From Cryptomeria japonica (taxonomy: Eukaryota; Streptophyta; Pinopsida; Cupressales; Cupressaceae), in assembly GCF_030272615.1 (NCBI RefSeq), contig NC_081410.1, forward strand, positions 254,433,533 through 254,497,532: DNA of 64,000 bases. The letters are read 5' to 3'. Below, piece by piece: positions 11,218-22,944 of this stretch (its first letter is position 1; every line of letters starts with the position of its first letter). Below the pieces are notes generated by a model. It searched no databases and was not told where the DNA came from. It saw only the letters and a program-made list of their open reading frames with translations. The position numbers were made by a program, and so were the translations under genes.

Positions 11218-14200
11218 ATGCCTATTCAAACCAGGAGTTCTCGTAAGAAACAAGCCAAAGGCAAAGGACAAACCTTCACTTATCAAGATAATCCATTCTA
11301 TGTGAAGGATCCCCTCACTGACATACCATCGTCATCAGGCGGACCAATTTTTGATGAACCAAATTCTCCCACTATACATGAGACAGAATACAATGATGGA
11401 AACAAAAACGACCGTAATATTCCTAAAAATCATAATGACTCGTGATCATCAAGTGAGATTGACGAAGCTGCTGAACCTCCAAAAAAAGATATCCTTGACT
11501 ATCAGAAAGACAAAGACTTTACAAAAATGATGAAAACTATCATGACCCAAGAAAAGGAAGACTATTTCTTAGAACTAGCAAATCAAGGTGTCAAACTTCC
11601 TATTGGATATGATGTTCAGACACTTGTTACTAAAAGGGAAGACTCACCTATAATCATGGTACACAAATAGTTACTAGCTTTGCAAATAGAGCTCACAGAG
11701 CTGAAGAATAAGGATAAGTCCTCGAAACAATATTCTCTGGAAACAATATGTCCCTTTCCATTTGACAAGAATTTACACATGCCTCCATTCCCCTCAGGAG
11801 TGGAAATCCCAAAATTTGACAAATATGACGGTACCTCAGATCCTCAAGATCATGTTAGGGAATTTAGTGCTACTTGTATGGAATTCATGCATGATCAAAT
11901 GTACCTCATGCGTCTCTTCCCAAGGAGTTTAGAGGATCAAGCAATGGAATGGTTCTCAAGTCTACCCAAAGGAATAAAAACATTCGAAGAACTAATCCAA
12001 CTATTTTTACAACAATACTCATACAACATTCGACATCCTGTGACTATGATCAATCTTTGTAATACTCAACAGAAAACAGGGGAACCTCTTCTTACTTTTC
12101 TCCAATGCTAGAGAAGGATGTTCTCTAAGTACCCATGACCTATTCCAGACTCTGAGAAAATGGATATATTTGTCAATAACTTGGTCCCCAAACTGAAATA
12201 TAGTGTACAAATGAAAGTACACCCATCATTTAACAAAATGGTAGATAATGCCATTCGAATGGAAGATGTGCTCATAAAGAAGGGGGATATCACACCTTGG
12301 AAAGAAACACAAACAAGATCTAGCTCTAAAGAGAAGAACAAGTATTGGAATTTTGCCAAAGACAACAACAAGAATGTTGTTAATGATGGAGTAGTAGACA
12401 CTATCAAAACCAACTCAAAATCTACAATATTCAACCTGGCTAGTGGTACACAAGCACTTAAAGCTACTGAGATTCCAGCAGAGAATCCGCCAAAGAAAAC
12501 AAAGGAATGGTTCAAAGACAAGCCTTGGCTTTCCAAACCTAAGCGTGATTTTACTCCTCTTGAAGAATCATATGAGTCTGCTTTCAAAACTTTGTTGGCA
12601 AACAACTTGATAACACTACCAGATAACTCCAGACCATATGATCTGAATGTCAAACCAAGATGGTGGAGAGAAAATGAATACTGTGACTTCCATTGGAATA
12701 AGGGTCATAACATAAACAATTGCATGAAGCTAAAACATGAGATTCAGGATCTCATAGATGTTGGTAAAGTTGTTGTTGGGAATCATCCAACCAATGTTGA
12801 TCATAAAGCATTTAAAGACCCTTTGCCTGCTTACGAACAAGGTGATTCCTCAAAGACCAAAGGAGGTGCCAAGGTAAATTATGCTTATGCCAGCCAAGAC
12901 AACGTTATCAACATGATTGAACCTTCACACTCAAAATATTGCAATGTGATTATAGTTCAAGATAAACCAAATGAATCACAATATGCAAAAGCTTTGACCA
13001 GATCTCAAAAGAAAGTTACCCTCCAAGGAGCTAGTTCTTCCAAACCGGCTCAGGAAACATCAAATCCAACACCCTTGCCAAACAAACAAAAGGAATCAAC
13101 CTTGGACAAATTTAAAAGATTAACCTCATCATCATCCTCTGGATATAGCGTGGTTGAACAGTTGAAAAGGACAAATGCTCAAATTTCAATTTTTGAATTG
13201 CTACAGCTCTCATCTGCTCACAAGGAAATCCTAGACAAAGCATTGCTCACTACCAATGTTCCAAAAGATTTAGACATTGATCGGTTTCAGTCTATGGTGG
13301 GTCATCTGACTTCACCTCACTGTTTGACCTTCTCTGAGGAAGATGACAATTCATTAAATCATCCACATAACCAGCCATTGCATATTGAAGCCATGATCCA
13401 CAAACATAGAGTTAAACATGTTTTGATAGATGGAGGCGCGGGGTTGAATATTTGTACTTATCGTCTTCTTACACAACTAGGATTCTCTGAAAATGTCATT
13501 GATCCAGGCAAGAAAATAACAATTAAAGCCTATGATGAAGAAGAGAGGACCTCCAAAGGTTTGGTATCATTACCAATCAGAGTGGGACTAGTAGAGAGAG
13601 ATGTCCTTTTCCAGGTTCTTCATATTCTATTATCATACAATATATTGTTGGGCAGGCCATGGATTCATGAAATGAAGGCAGTACCGTCAACATATCACCA
13701 ATGCTTAAAGTTTCTTTATAATGGAGTTGAAGTCAATATTTCTAATACAAATGTCATCTGTAATGCATTGACAAAAGGTGCAGATACATTTGTGCCTCAT
13801 AATAGGGCAGCCTCTCCAAATGAAGATCCAGAAACATTGATGAAAGACTTAGAAAAGAGATTGAAGATTATAGATACCAGCATGGATGGCTACAAGATAG
13901 AACCAGTACTATCATTAGTTTCTCTCCCTCCATCGCCAAAACAGTTGGGCAAGCCATCAGAGGCTATGAGAACATAAAATTCAGTTTTGAATACTATATA
14001 TGATGGTCTCTTCATACAGTCTTCTACCTCTTTGGCGGATGAAATAGAAGAGGATGTTGTGCTTAACTAGCTCTTTAAGGAAGATAGTCCAAATGAGGAG
14101 GTACGACATTGTGATATTTCCTCAAACCAATATGGTCATGGTTACAAAATGATTCAGCGCATGGGGTACTCAGGTATTGGTCCTTTGGGCAAACAAAAAG

Positions 14201-14436
14201 AAGGTATTACTGAACCAATTCAGCTACAAACCAAATCCACAAATGATAAGGCTGGACTGGGATACAATCCTAAAAAGACATCAGAACAAAAACATGTCTC
14301 TAAGTCGAAAGGCTTGAAAAAGATATCACCTTTACATTACATGAAGCAGACACTAAACAAACAAAAGAAGAGTGTAGAAAAGAGAAAGAGGAATCAACAG
14401 TCAAGAAAGAAGAAACAGTCAGTGCTCAAGCTTTGA
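11218..14436 (+). pseudogene. gag-pr: Gag-protease polyprotein of the Tat element with a G-patch-like tail, broken by stops
   Basis: One frame runs from the ATG at 11218 to a stop at 14434. Stops near 11443, 11668, 12109, 12136, 13975 and 14069 interrupt it, without frame change. The Gag core is at about 11800-12110 (K-Y-D-G-T-S-D-P, then W-F-S-S-L-P). A C-X2-H-X4-H-X4-C knuckle is at 12682-12723. The retropepsin has its active aspartate at 13429 in L-I-D-G-G-A-G, and I-L-L-G-R-P-W at about 13645-13665. A G-patch-like segment (MGYSGIGPLG and later GLGY) lies at about 14146-14270. Most stops can be explained by one C-to-T or G-to-A change. Gag would assemble the particle and the protease would cleave it. 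Confidence 0.88.
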
Positions 14437-17288
14437 TGGTATCAACTACAATAATACAAGAAGTTGACGTTCCTGAGGATATGAGAGATGAATTTGTGAG
14501 AATCAGAGAATTGTTTGCACCATTAAAAGTTCCAGTCACATATACTGGTAGGAAACAAGTAGATGATTCGGAGACTGATTCAAACGAGTATGAATGGGGT
14601 CCTAACTATCTTTCAGACACATCTGCTACAGAAACTCTAGAAGAATCTAGTGGTGTCATAGATGATACTCAAGAGTTGATGCGCATAAAACTAGAGAGGG
14701 AAATACAAGAAATTAGACAAAAGAGGCAAGCAAATTATGAACAAGCATTGAAAGAAGGAACAATACCAAAAAGCTTCTCATCTATGTATCCTTATCCTCA
14801 AATAGAACAAATCAGTTATAGCACTACATAGGAAGAGTTAGAAGCTGCAGAACAAGAACCAGTTTTCAGTCCAGAAGAAGCTGAATGGAGTAGACGAAAA
14901 AAAATCATAGAAACAATGATATCATATCAACAGGTGTGTCAAATACAAATGACAAATGAACTACAATATGGAGGAATTTGTAGCATTAAAGATGTTAGTA
15001 TTGATACCATACATATGCTTACTAAATCACCTGATAAAGACTTGGAAACTTCATCCAATAACTCTGATGATTCTGAGGACTCTGATGACAGTCCTGTTCA
15101 TGATGATACCCACTCATCCTTAAATTTGGAATCATCTGATACAAACAATGAAAAGTTGCCTACTAGTCTTATTGTTGGTAAATTACAACATGACGTCCAG
15201 TTCAGTGTAGTAAACGATGTTACAAGTATGTCTATTGGATTAGATCGATTAAATATTAACATGAACTTTAATAATCATGATCTGACTCTTCCTGGTCTAG
15301 AGACACTTACGCAATGTATCATTCAGGAACTTGACTTTTCAATCTATAGTTGTGATAACAATACTATGAACGCTCTTAAACCTATCCAAAATTTGTCCTT
15401 AATACATCTCGAATTGATTGACTGTACTTTACAGAATCAACCCATGGATATACCTACTTTTGCCAATGACTATACATTATCCTATTATCTCAATGCAGTC
15501 AAACCTATGAACTCTTCCACTAGTGAATGGAGTGAAAATTTGACTGAAGAGGATATCAAGTATCTTAGTCGCAAAAACAAGAAAAATAAAAATAAAAGAT
15601 CTAATGGCGAAAACCATATTGTGGCGGTGTCAGAATCTAAAAAAGAGAAAATAAAGGATGTACCTAAAGGTGAAAACCTCTCAAAGGCGTCTGAAGGTGA
15701 GATACTTGGTATACTACCCAGTCATTTTCAGGAGCGGTCTTCCATATTGATCGAGCCAACTCAGCCAGTAAATATTGGGAATCAAGAGACACCACAAATT
15801 ATTCACGTAGCTCAATCACTATCGGCAAAGGAATTGAAGGATTTCACTCAGCTATTCTTAGAGAAGAAAATAAATTTTGCATGGACCTACTCTGATATGC
15901 CAGGCTTGCATCCTGATCTAATTATGCACCATCTCTCAATCACACTAGGAGTAAAACTAGTTAAACAAAAACTTCGTAAGATGCACCCGCATGTTGCACT
16001 ATTGGTCAAAGTTGAACTAGAGAAACTACTTAAAGCTAGATTTATCAAAGCAATAGATTATGCTGAATGGATTTCCAACATAGTACCTATGTCGAAGGCA
16101 GATAAATCTATCAGAGTTTGTACAGATTTTAGAGATCTCAATAAAGCATGTCCAAAAGATGACTTTCCATTGCCAAATATTGATATGATAGTCGACATGA
16201 CAGCTGGGTATGAGATGTACTCACTAATGGATGGATTTTCTGGCTACAATCAGATTAAAATCTCTCCTAGAGATCAAAAAAAGACAGCTTTCACTTGTGC
16301 ATGGGGAACCTTTTGCTGGAATGTGATGCCATTTGGGTTAAAGAACGCAAGAGCGACCTATCAAAGAGCAGTCACAACTATCTTTCATGATATGATGCAC
16401 AAGAATATGGAAGACTACGTTGATGATACTTTAGTGAAAACTATGAAAAGATCAACACATATTCAAGAGTTAGGTCCTATCCTCAACAGAATGGAAAAGT
16501 TCAAACTCCGGTTAAACCCAAAGAAGTGTGCATTCGGAGTGACATCTGGTAATCTACTTGGATACATTATTTCAAAAAAAGGAATCAAAGTTGATCCTGA
16601 GAAAGTCCAAGCCATAATGGAAATGTCGCCTCCAAAGAATATCAGTCAAATGAGAAGTCCACAAGGACATCTCCAGTCTATTAGAAGGTTCATTTCTTAG
16701 CTAGCAGACAAGGCTCAACCTTTCATGAAGGTACTAAGGAAAGGCGTATTATACAATTGGGATCAAGAATGTGAACAACATCTTCAGCAAATCAAAGAGT
16801 ATGTGTCAAATCCACCGATCTTAATGCCACCTATTCAAGGTAAACCATTAATCTTATATATATCAGCAACAAATTCATCACTGGGGGCACTTTTGGTGCA
16901 ACAGGATGATGACAAAAAGGAAAGAGCTATCTATTACATCAGCAGGACATTGGTGTCTTATGAAATGAATTATACTATAATAGAAAAAGCATGCTTAGCA
17001 TTAGTCTTTGCATCACAGAAACTAAGGCACTATATGCTAGAACATTCAATCAAGTTGGTGGCCAAAATCGATCCACTCAAGTATCTTCTTAATAAAGCAA
17101 CACTCACCGGAAGATTGGCAAAGTGGGTAATGATCCTTACAGAGTTTGACATTGAATATATGGAACGCAAAGCCATAAAAGAACAGGTAATTTTTGATCA
17201 ACTTGTTGAAGCTCCACTTGAGGATACTCAACCACTACACATCGAGTTCCCAGATGAATCAACAATGCATCTTACTCAACAACCCTAG
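14433..17288 (+). pseudogene. pol: Pol of the Tat element: spacer, reverse transcriptase and degenerate RNase H
   Basis: This frame overlaps the end of the Gag-protease frame by four bases (atga), so Pol would need a frame change or re-initiation. An acidic, low-complexity spacer comes first (about 14433-15780). Reverse transcriptase is at about 15960-16660, with CTDFRDLNKACPKD, D-G-F-S-G-Y-N-Q, M-P-F-G-L-K-N-A and the catalytic YVDD at 16416-16427. The first RNase H (16725-17160) has Y-I-S-A-T-N-S where an aspartate is expected, so it looks inactive. Stops at 14829, 16698 and 17286 are all TAG. The RT itself looks intact. Confidence 0.92.
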
Positions 17289-17864
17289 AAGTTGTTCTTT
17301 GATGGGTCCTTTACTCAAAATGGTTCAGGTGCTAGCATATTATTCATTACTCCTCAAAAGTACTCCATCCCAAAATCTTACAAGATTTTATTTCCCTCCA
17401 CAAACAATATTGCAGAGTATGAAGCCTTGGTAAATGGGATAAAGCTAGCCGTTGAATGGAAGGTTGTTGAATTACATATTTATGGAGATTCTCAGCTGGT
17501 CGTCAATCAAATCAATGACACATATCAGACTCGAGATGAGAAGTTGATGCCTTACAAAAGAATGGTGGACGATCTCAAGAAGTACTTTGCTTTTGTGTCA
17601 TTCCACCAGATCCCAAGGTCTGTTAACAGAGCAGTAGATGTTATGGCCACTCTGGCATCCATACCTGAATTACAAGAGTTCAATGCTCGCTTTGAATTCC
17701 TGGTGGAAGAGTTGTGTTACCCAGCTTATGATTCCCCTGAAACCAAAATAGTCTGTTCTATTATTGGACATGACTCATCTAGATATAGCCACATCTACTC
17801 CTATCTACATGACCAAGTTATTCCTGAAAATCTTACCCGAAATGAGAAAAGAAACCTAACTTGA
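17286..17864 (+). pseudogene. pol: archaeal-type RNase H (aRNH) of the Tat element Pol
   Basis: A second RNase H lies between the normal one and integrase, the arrangement that defines the Tat group. It opens with FFDGSFTQNGSGAS (aspartate at 17301), followed by N-I-A-E-Y-E-A-L (glutamate 17415), I-Y-G-D-S-Q-L-V (aspartate 17487) and N-R-A-V-D-V-M (aspartate 17637). All four acidic residues expected of RNase HI are present, unlike in the upstream domain. It would remove the RNA strand during reverse transcription. It is in the same frame as RT and integrase and ends at a TGA at 17862. Confidence 0.88.
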
Positions 17865-19037
17865 AATGCTTCATGATATGTTATCATAGCTAATGATTTA
17901 TTTAGACGGGGTTTGGACGGTACATTGCTTAGATGTCTAGAAATTGAAGAGTCTAAACGTGCATTATCGGAAGTCCATGAAGGTATTTGTGGATCTCATT
18001 CAAATGGTTTTACTTTAGCTTGGAAACTATTACGGGCTAGCTACTACTGGCCAGATATGGAAAAAGATGCCATAAAATTTGCTAAGACTTGTGAGAAATG
18101 TTAGCTTCATGGAAATCTCATACACGCCCCGGCAAGGGATCTCATACCATTCATTACACACTGGCCTTTTCAACAATGGGCCTTTGATCTCATTGGTTAG
18201 ATATATCCTGCATCATCCAACAGACATAAATTCATCATAACGGCCACTAAGTATTTCACCAAGTGGGTAGAGGCGGTTCCACTCATAAAAGCAACTGGTA
18301 AACAAGTCGCCTTATTCATCCTAAACTATATAATTTGCAGGTATGGGATACCTTCGTCCATCATGACTGATAATGGAGGATAGTTCAAGAATAAAGACCT
18401 GGATGAACTTTGTGAGAAATTCAAAATAAAGCAACATTGGTCATCAGTATATTACCCTCAAGGTAAAGGACAAGCCGAGGCATCTAACAAAAACCTACTG
18501 ACTATCTTGCACAGAATAGTGAGCAAATCCGGGAAGGATTGGCATCTGCAGCTCAATCCTGCACTACGGGCTTATAGAACAAGTATCAGAACACCTACTG
18601 GGGCTGCACCTTTCTCTTTGGTGTATGGGTCCAAAGCAGTATTACCTATTGAAGTAGAAATACCATCTCTAAGAGTTTCATTGCAAGGTCTTGTTACTGA
18701 TGAAGATCACAGAATATCTAGATTGCAAGAACTCGAATTACTGGATGAACGTCAGCAAGTGGCGTTTGATCATCTTAGAGTGTACCAAAAGAGAATTTCC
18801 AGAGGATATAACAAGAAGGTTAGATAAAGAGAATTTCAAGTTGGAGACCTAGTACTAAGAGAAAATCCAAAAAATCAACAGTTTCGAGACAACAAAGGGA
18901 AGTTTAAACCCAACTAGCTGGGTCCCTATATCGTTACTATAGTCTTCGGCCCTGGTGCCTATCAGCTCTCAACATTGGAAGGAGAATAGCTCCAAGAACC
19001 GATTAACACCATCCACCTGAAAAGATTCTTTACTTAG
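17865..19037 (+). pseudogene. pol: integrase of the Tat element Pol, broken by stops
   Basis: It continues the Pol frame. The zinc-binding domain starts at H 17976 (VHEGICGSH, then T-C-E-K-C). The catalytic core has its first aspartate at 18186 (F-D-L-I-G), the second at 18368 (M-T-D-N-G-G) and the glutamate at 18477 (G-Q-A-E-A). A GPY-type C-terminal motif (L-G-P-Y-I-V) lies near 18919-18936. Stops at 18102, 18197, 18379, 18825, 18915 and 18987 interrupt it. Several fall at conserved Gln or Trp positions. It ends HLKRFFT with TAG at 19035, and no chromodomain is seen. Confidence 0.9.
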
Positions 19038-20543
19038 CATTCTCTGCTCTAGCAAATTGTACAGCTGAAAAAGTCCTAAAAAAAAAAAAATGTAAAAAAA
19101 GAAAATGCCCTAGTGAAAACCTAGTAAATAGGCACTTTGGTAAAAAAAAAAATTGATTCTCTGCCAAGCAGGTGAAAACCTGGTAAACAGGTGCCTCTTG
19201 TACTCAAGCGCTCCATCTATCAACGCAACATTGGCATTTCCCGCTTTCATGCATCTTTGATTTCACTTGTACATATTTTGCAGTCACTTTCGTGACACCC
19301 TAGTTTGTTGGAACCCACATGACTTGAAACTAATCAATGCCCTAGTCTTAGGAAAATCGACAGAGCACATCCCATGTCCTAAGCAATATCAAACAAGTCA
19401 TTTTCCCGTCAGTGAAAACCGGTCGTCCACTCCAAGTCAGTCATCTATCTCCTGACTAATACAGAGTTTTTATCGCTGAGCTAACAAGCAAAACAACATA
19501 ATGGAAAACAATCACTAAATAGTTTGAGCTATGCATGAAAATTTTCTTTGTATGTTGTCTTTTATATTGCTTTTTGATTATTATCCCCCTGAGTAACTCG
19601 AGGAAGTCTGTATTGACTAAAAGAAGCAAGGATTGGGGGCATAATATTTTCTATGTTTTCTACTTGTAGGAATGATCCCGATGATCTGGAAACATATAAA
19701 TTAGCTGGGTGCCTATGATAAGAGCCTTCACATTAAGGTGAAATCGCCTCACATACCTCGACTCCACTTATTTGTATGCTACAAGGAGGTCCATATCATT
19801 TCTTTGTTTGTTTTGAGGGAATTTCTTTATGATGCAATTCGGGTCCCTGTGAAATCTATCCAAGGATATGAACGAAAAAAGGGTCATTGTGGACAAGATA
19901 ATTAATATTGCACATTGAAAAAGAAAGGAACTCTAACCTGCATGTTGTGTTCATTATGCTCAATGATGAATCTTAAGCATTTTAAATCTAGTGACTAGGT
20001 TTAGGTTGCATTTCGCATATCATTTTGCATTTCATTTTGCATTTTGTGACTTTAGAGTGATTTTGGGTGTAATAATAATGATCTTTTCATTTGCTGAATT
20101 AGAGCTGGAAGCTTCACCATTTCTTCGCTAAGTGGTCTCTTCTTCATCATTTCTTTGATCGAGTACTTGTGTTTTGAGATGATAGTTGCATACATAAACA
20201 TCTTATATAGATTCATTCATTTCATTATTACTCATTTGCATTCATTTATTTGCATATGAAAAAGAACAAAAACATAGACATCCATAATCATTTGCAATAC
20301 ATACATTCATGCTGAAAAAGAAATGCATACATATAGAATAAAGCATATAAAAACATCTCATAACCAATTGACACAAGTACAATGAAGTCAAATCGGATCT
20401 CGTATATATATATATCATCTCAAGTCTAAGGGTACAAAATGATGTCCAATGACATGTACAAACTCCCATCGGAGCAAGAATTGTATAGGCTAAAAAATAT
20501 GGGTGTGTCTACAAAAAAATATCCCAGTTACAAAAAGAATCAT
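19038..20543 (+). other. post-pol spacer of the Tat element
   Basis: No plus-strand gene is supported. The phrase gtgaaaacct-gtaaa-aggt-gcac/gcct occurs twice (about 19112-19138 and 19171-19196) between adenine runs, with a weaker third form near 19410. A short TA repeat lies at about 20403-20415. The spacer ends at the tail of the antisense PMD gene. Confidence 0.55.
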
Positions 20544-22944
20544 CTAGCTCGCATCCTCTCCCTCATTTCCTGGTGGAGGAGGAGGAGCCTGATGCCCAAG
20601 ATCCTGTCGAGGTGCTCGTGCTCCCTTTGATCGGGTCATATACTGCGAATAAGGTTGCACCTGTTGTGCAACAGGAACTATAGCACTATACACTGCTACG
20701 TAATAAGATGCCCTACTGCTCTAGAGAAGGACCTCCTATCGTAGAGACTCAATCTTAGCTCTCGCCTCTGCTCTCAAAGCCACAATCTGACGATCTCGCT
20801 CGGCCCTCACCTCAGCCAGCTGGCGATCCCGCTTAGTCCTCATCTCGGCCAACTATCGGTCTCGCTCTGCCAGCTGAGTCTACGCCACTGTCAATTGTGA
20901 CTATAGCTCTGTAAGGCGTTCCCTCATCGACCATCTAGTGTCTGTCCCCTGCTCTCTCATAGGACCCCCATCTCCACCCCCATCTCCACCTCCACCCTAC
21001 TCATCCTAGTGTTGTCATACCTATCTAGGAGCTGCTCTCTCCTCCTCCGCCTCACTCACTCCCCCTAGGGATCCACCCTCACTCCTTTGCTACCTACCCT
21101 GAGCTGGTACCCTGCTACTGCTAGCACCCGGATCACCACTACCTCGTCATGGAGCCTCATCTCTTTGTACCTGACCCTGCCTCTAGCCCTGTCTCTGGCC
21201 CTGTCCCTGTGCTGATGCGGGGGCATCCTCCTCAACATCCTCAATCTAAGGAGCTTGCTCACCTAGATCTATCAAATGTGGGAAAGGATGCTACTGAAAG
21301 TAATCTCTATACTGGGGCAATACCCCACATCTGCTATATCATCCAAGTAATCCCACCTCAGGCGGTGTAAATTTGTCAGCTCCTGCATAGCCAAGGCATA
21401 AGATAGCCTAGGTTCCCAACCCTGCCTCTCCTTGTCAGCATACCTAGCATATGCTATAAACTCCTGTGAGATCCCCTGAGGCTGGTCATACTGCCTCATC
21501 ACTCGTGAAACAACGAATCACTCCACAACAGTCTGCGATCTCCCAATCAGTGGGCGTGTGACAAATAGATCTCTCTGCACTGCCCACCAATCATCCCACA
21601 GCTCTAACCCTCTATATGGTCGCCATACGAAAGCTATCAAGTCATCGAGTTGCCGTCTCCAAAAGTTCGTCTTGCCCAGATGGGGCTGCATGATATATCC
21701 AGCATATCTATAAATGATCGGTTGTCCTGGCTCCCTGCTGTCTATCACTATCGGCCAACACACGAGAAGGTGCTCCCAAGCCCACTCCTGCAAAATATAT
21801 ACCCCAGTAGCCATGCTCCGCCCCTCTCTATAAACAATCTCATGCATCTCTTGATACATGTGGGCCAGTAAACAAGAGCCCCAGCCAAGTCTCTGAGGGG
21901 ACTCTATCAATCGCTCGAGCATCCGGCCCCATCCGCTCTGAAAACCCTACTGCCCTCGGTCTGGCATCAGGAAGCAACTGATGAACCCTACTAGGACACA
22001 TGCCAGCGGATACTCCTCACTGTACCTGCCCATCAATATATCCCAACTCATAGAACGAGTCAAGATATCTGGATCCATGAAAATGTTCCTCAGTGCCTGC
22101 AGTCCAGGTAACAATGCGGTATCATAGTCCACCTTATCCCCAGCAAAAGGGATACGAAGGATCCTGTACACATCCTCAGGAGTGATGGTCAACTCCCCAA
22201 CTGGCAAATGAAAAGTATTATGCTCTGAATGAAATTGTTCTACCAACGCTATGAGCATCCCATGGTTCACACGGATATCAGGTAACCTCATCAGGTGGGT
22301 AAAGCCACACATATCAATATGGGCCTGCTCAACCTCAGACAAATCTTGAACTAAAGCCATCGTGGGTGGATATACACATCTGAAGAGCACAGGAGGTAAG
22401 CAAACCTGCAACAATCCAACAATGAAACATCAGAAAACAATCCAAATAATCCTACAAGAGAAGTTAAACATCACGCAAATTCAACTAAGTCAAATGCAAA
22501 ACCAAAATTTCATGTTTACACCTTCAAAAATGGTCACTATTTTTTGAACGACAAAATACAGTTAGACAGCATCTCGTACGAGTCAGGAATGGCTCCCATA
22601 TGAGAAAAGAGCCTCAAACGACAAACTTTCATACCCCGCACGACAAAATGGTCTTTTAACAAACCTGTCGTACGACACAAGGGTAGCTCACGTATGACAA
22701 TTCTAATGGGTTTAAACGAGCAAACACAAAATGTCAGTTTCTCGTACGAGACAGGATCCTGTCTCGCACGATAAACCACGAAACTCGACCAAAAAAATGT
22801 GAAAAACGTGAAAAATGCACAAAAAATTCAAAATTGGAAACATAAAGAGGCTAATGATCGATCACTTACCGCTGGCTCATAGTTTCGGGGTTGATTATGT
22901 CTTCTCTGGCGCTCAAATCGATGCTGACGAGTAGGGACCACCAT
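20544..22944 (-). pseudogene. antisense plant mobile domain (PMD) gene inside the Tat element, spliced, with stops
   Basis: Exon 1 (22944-22870) starts MVVPTRQHRFERQRR and ends at a GTAAGT donor. Exon 2 starts at 22405 after a ttgttgcag acceptor and joins in phase. The PMD follows: MCGFTHLMRLPDIRV, T-F-H-L-P-V-G-E-L-T-I-T, D-V-Y-R-I-L-R-I-P-F-A-G, W-E-H-L-L-V-C-W-P, and R-V-M-x-Q-Y-D-Q-P-Q-G-I. One frame runs from 22405 to about 21000, with stops at 21947, 21518 and 21272-21262. After a frame change, a charged coiled-coil-like tail of L-A-E-[MV]-R-x-[KE]-R-D-R-Q units (about 20910-20740) leads to a proline run and TAG at 20544. PMD proteins occur as plant genes and in transposons; their biochemical role is unclear. 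The strand, intron and domain argue for an acquired or element-owned accessory gene. Confidence 0.82.
22406..22869 (-). other. first intron of the antisense PMD gene
   Basis: 464 bp, GTAAGT donor and ttgttgcag acceptor, both phase 0. It holds several TCGTACGA-type palindromes (about 22568, 22668, 22740) like those in the element's leader. An RNA-made copy of a plus-strand transcript could not lose this intron, so its survival fits transcription from the minus strand. Confidence 0.8.

Noticed and set aside
12108-12653. 181-residue minus-strand open frame opposite Gag
   Set aside because: Shadow of the Gag frame. It has no domain or splice signals.
11443-19037. TAG read as glutamine (recoding) in the Tat element, because many stops are TAG at Gln positions
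   Set aside because: Some TAG stops sit at Trp positions and others are TGA or TAA. Decay at methylated CHG and CG sites explains most of them, and plant nuclear genes do not recode TAG.
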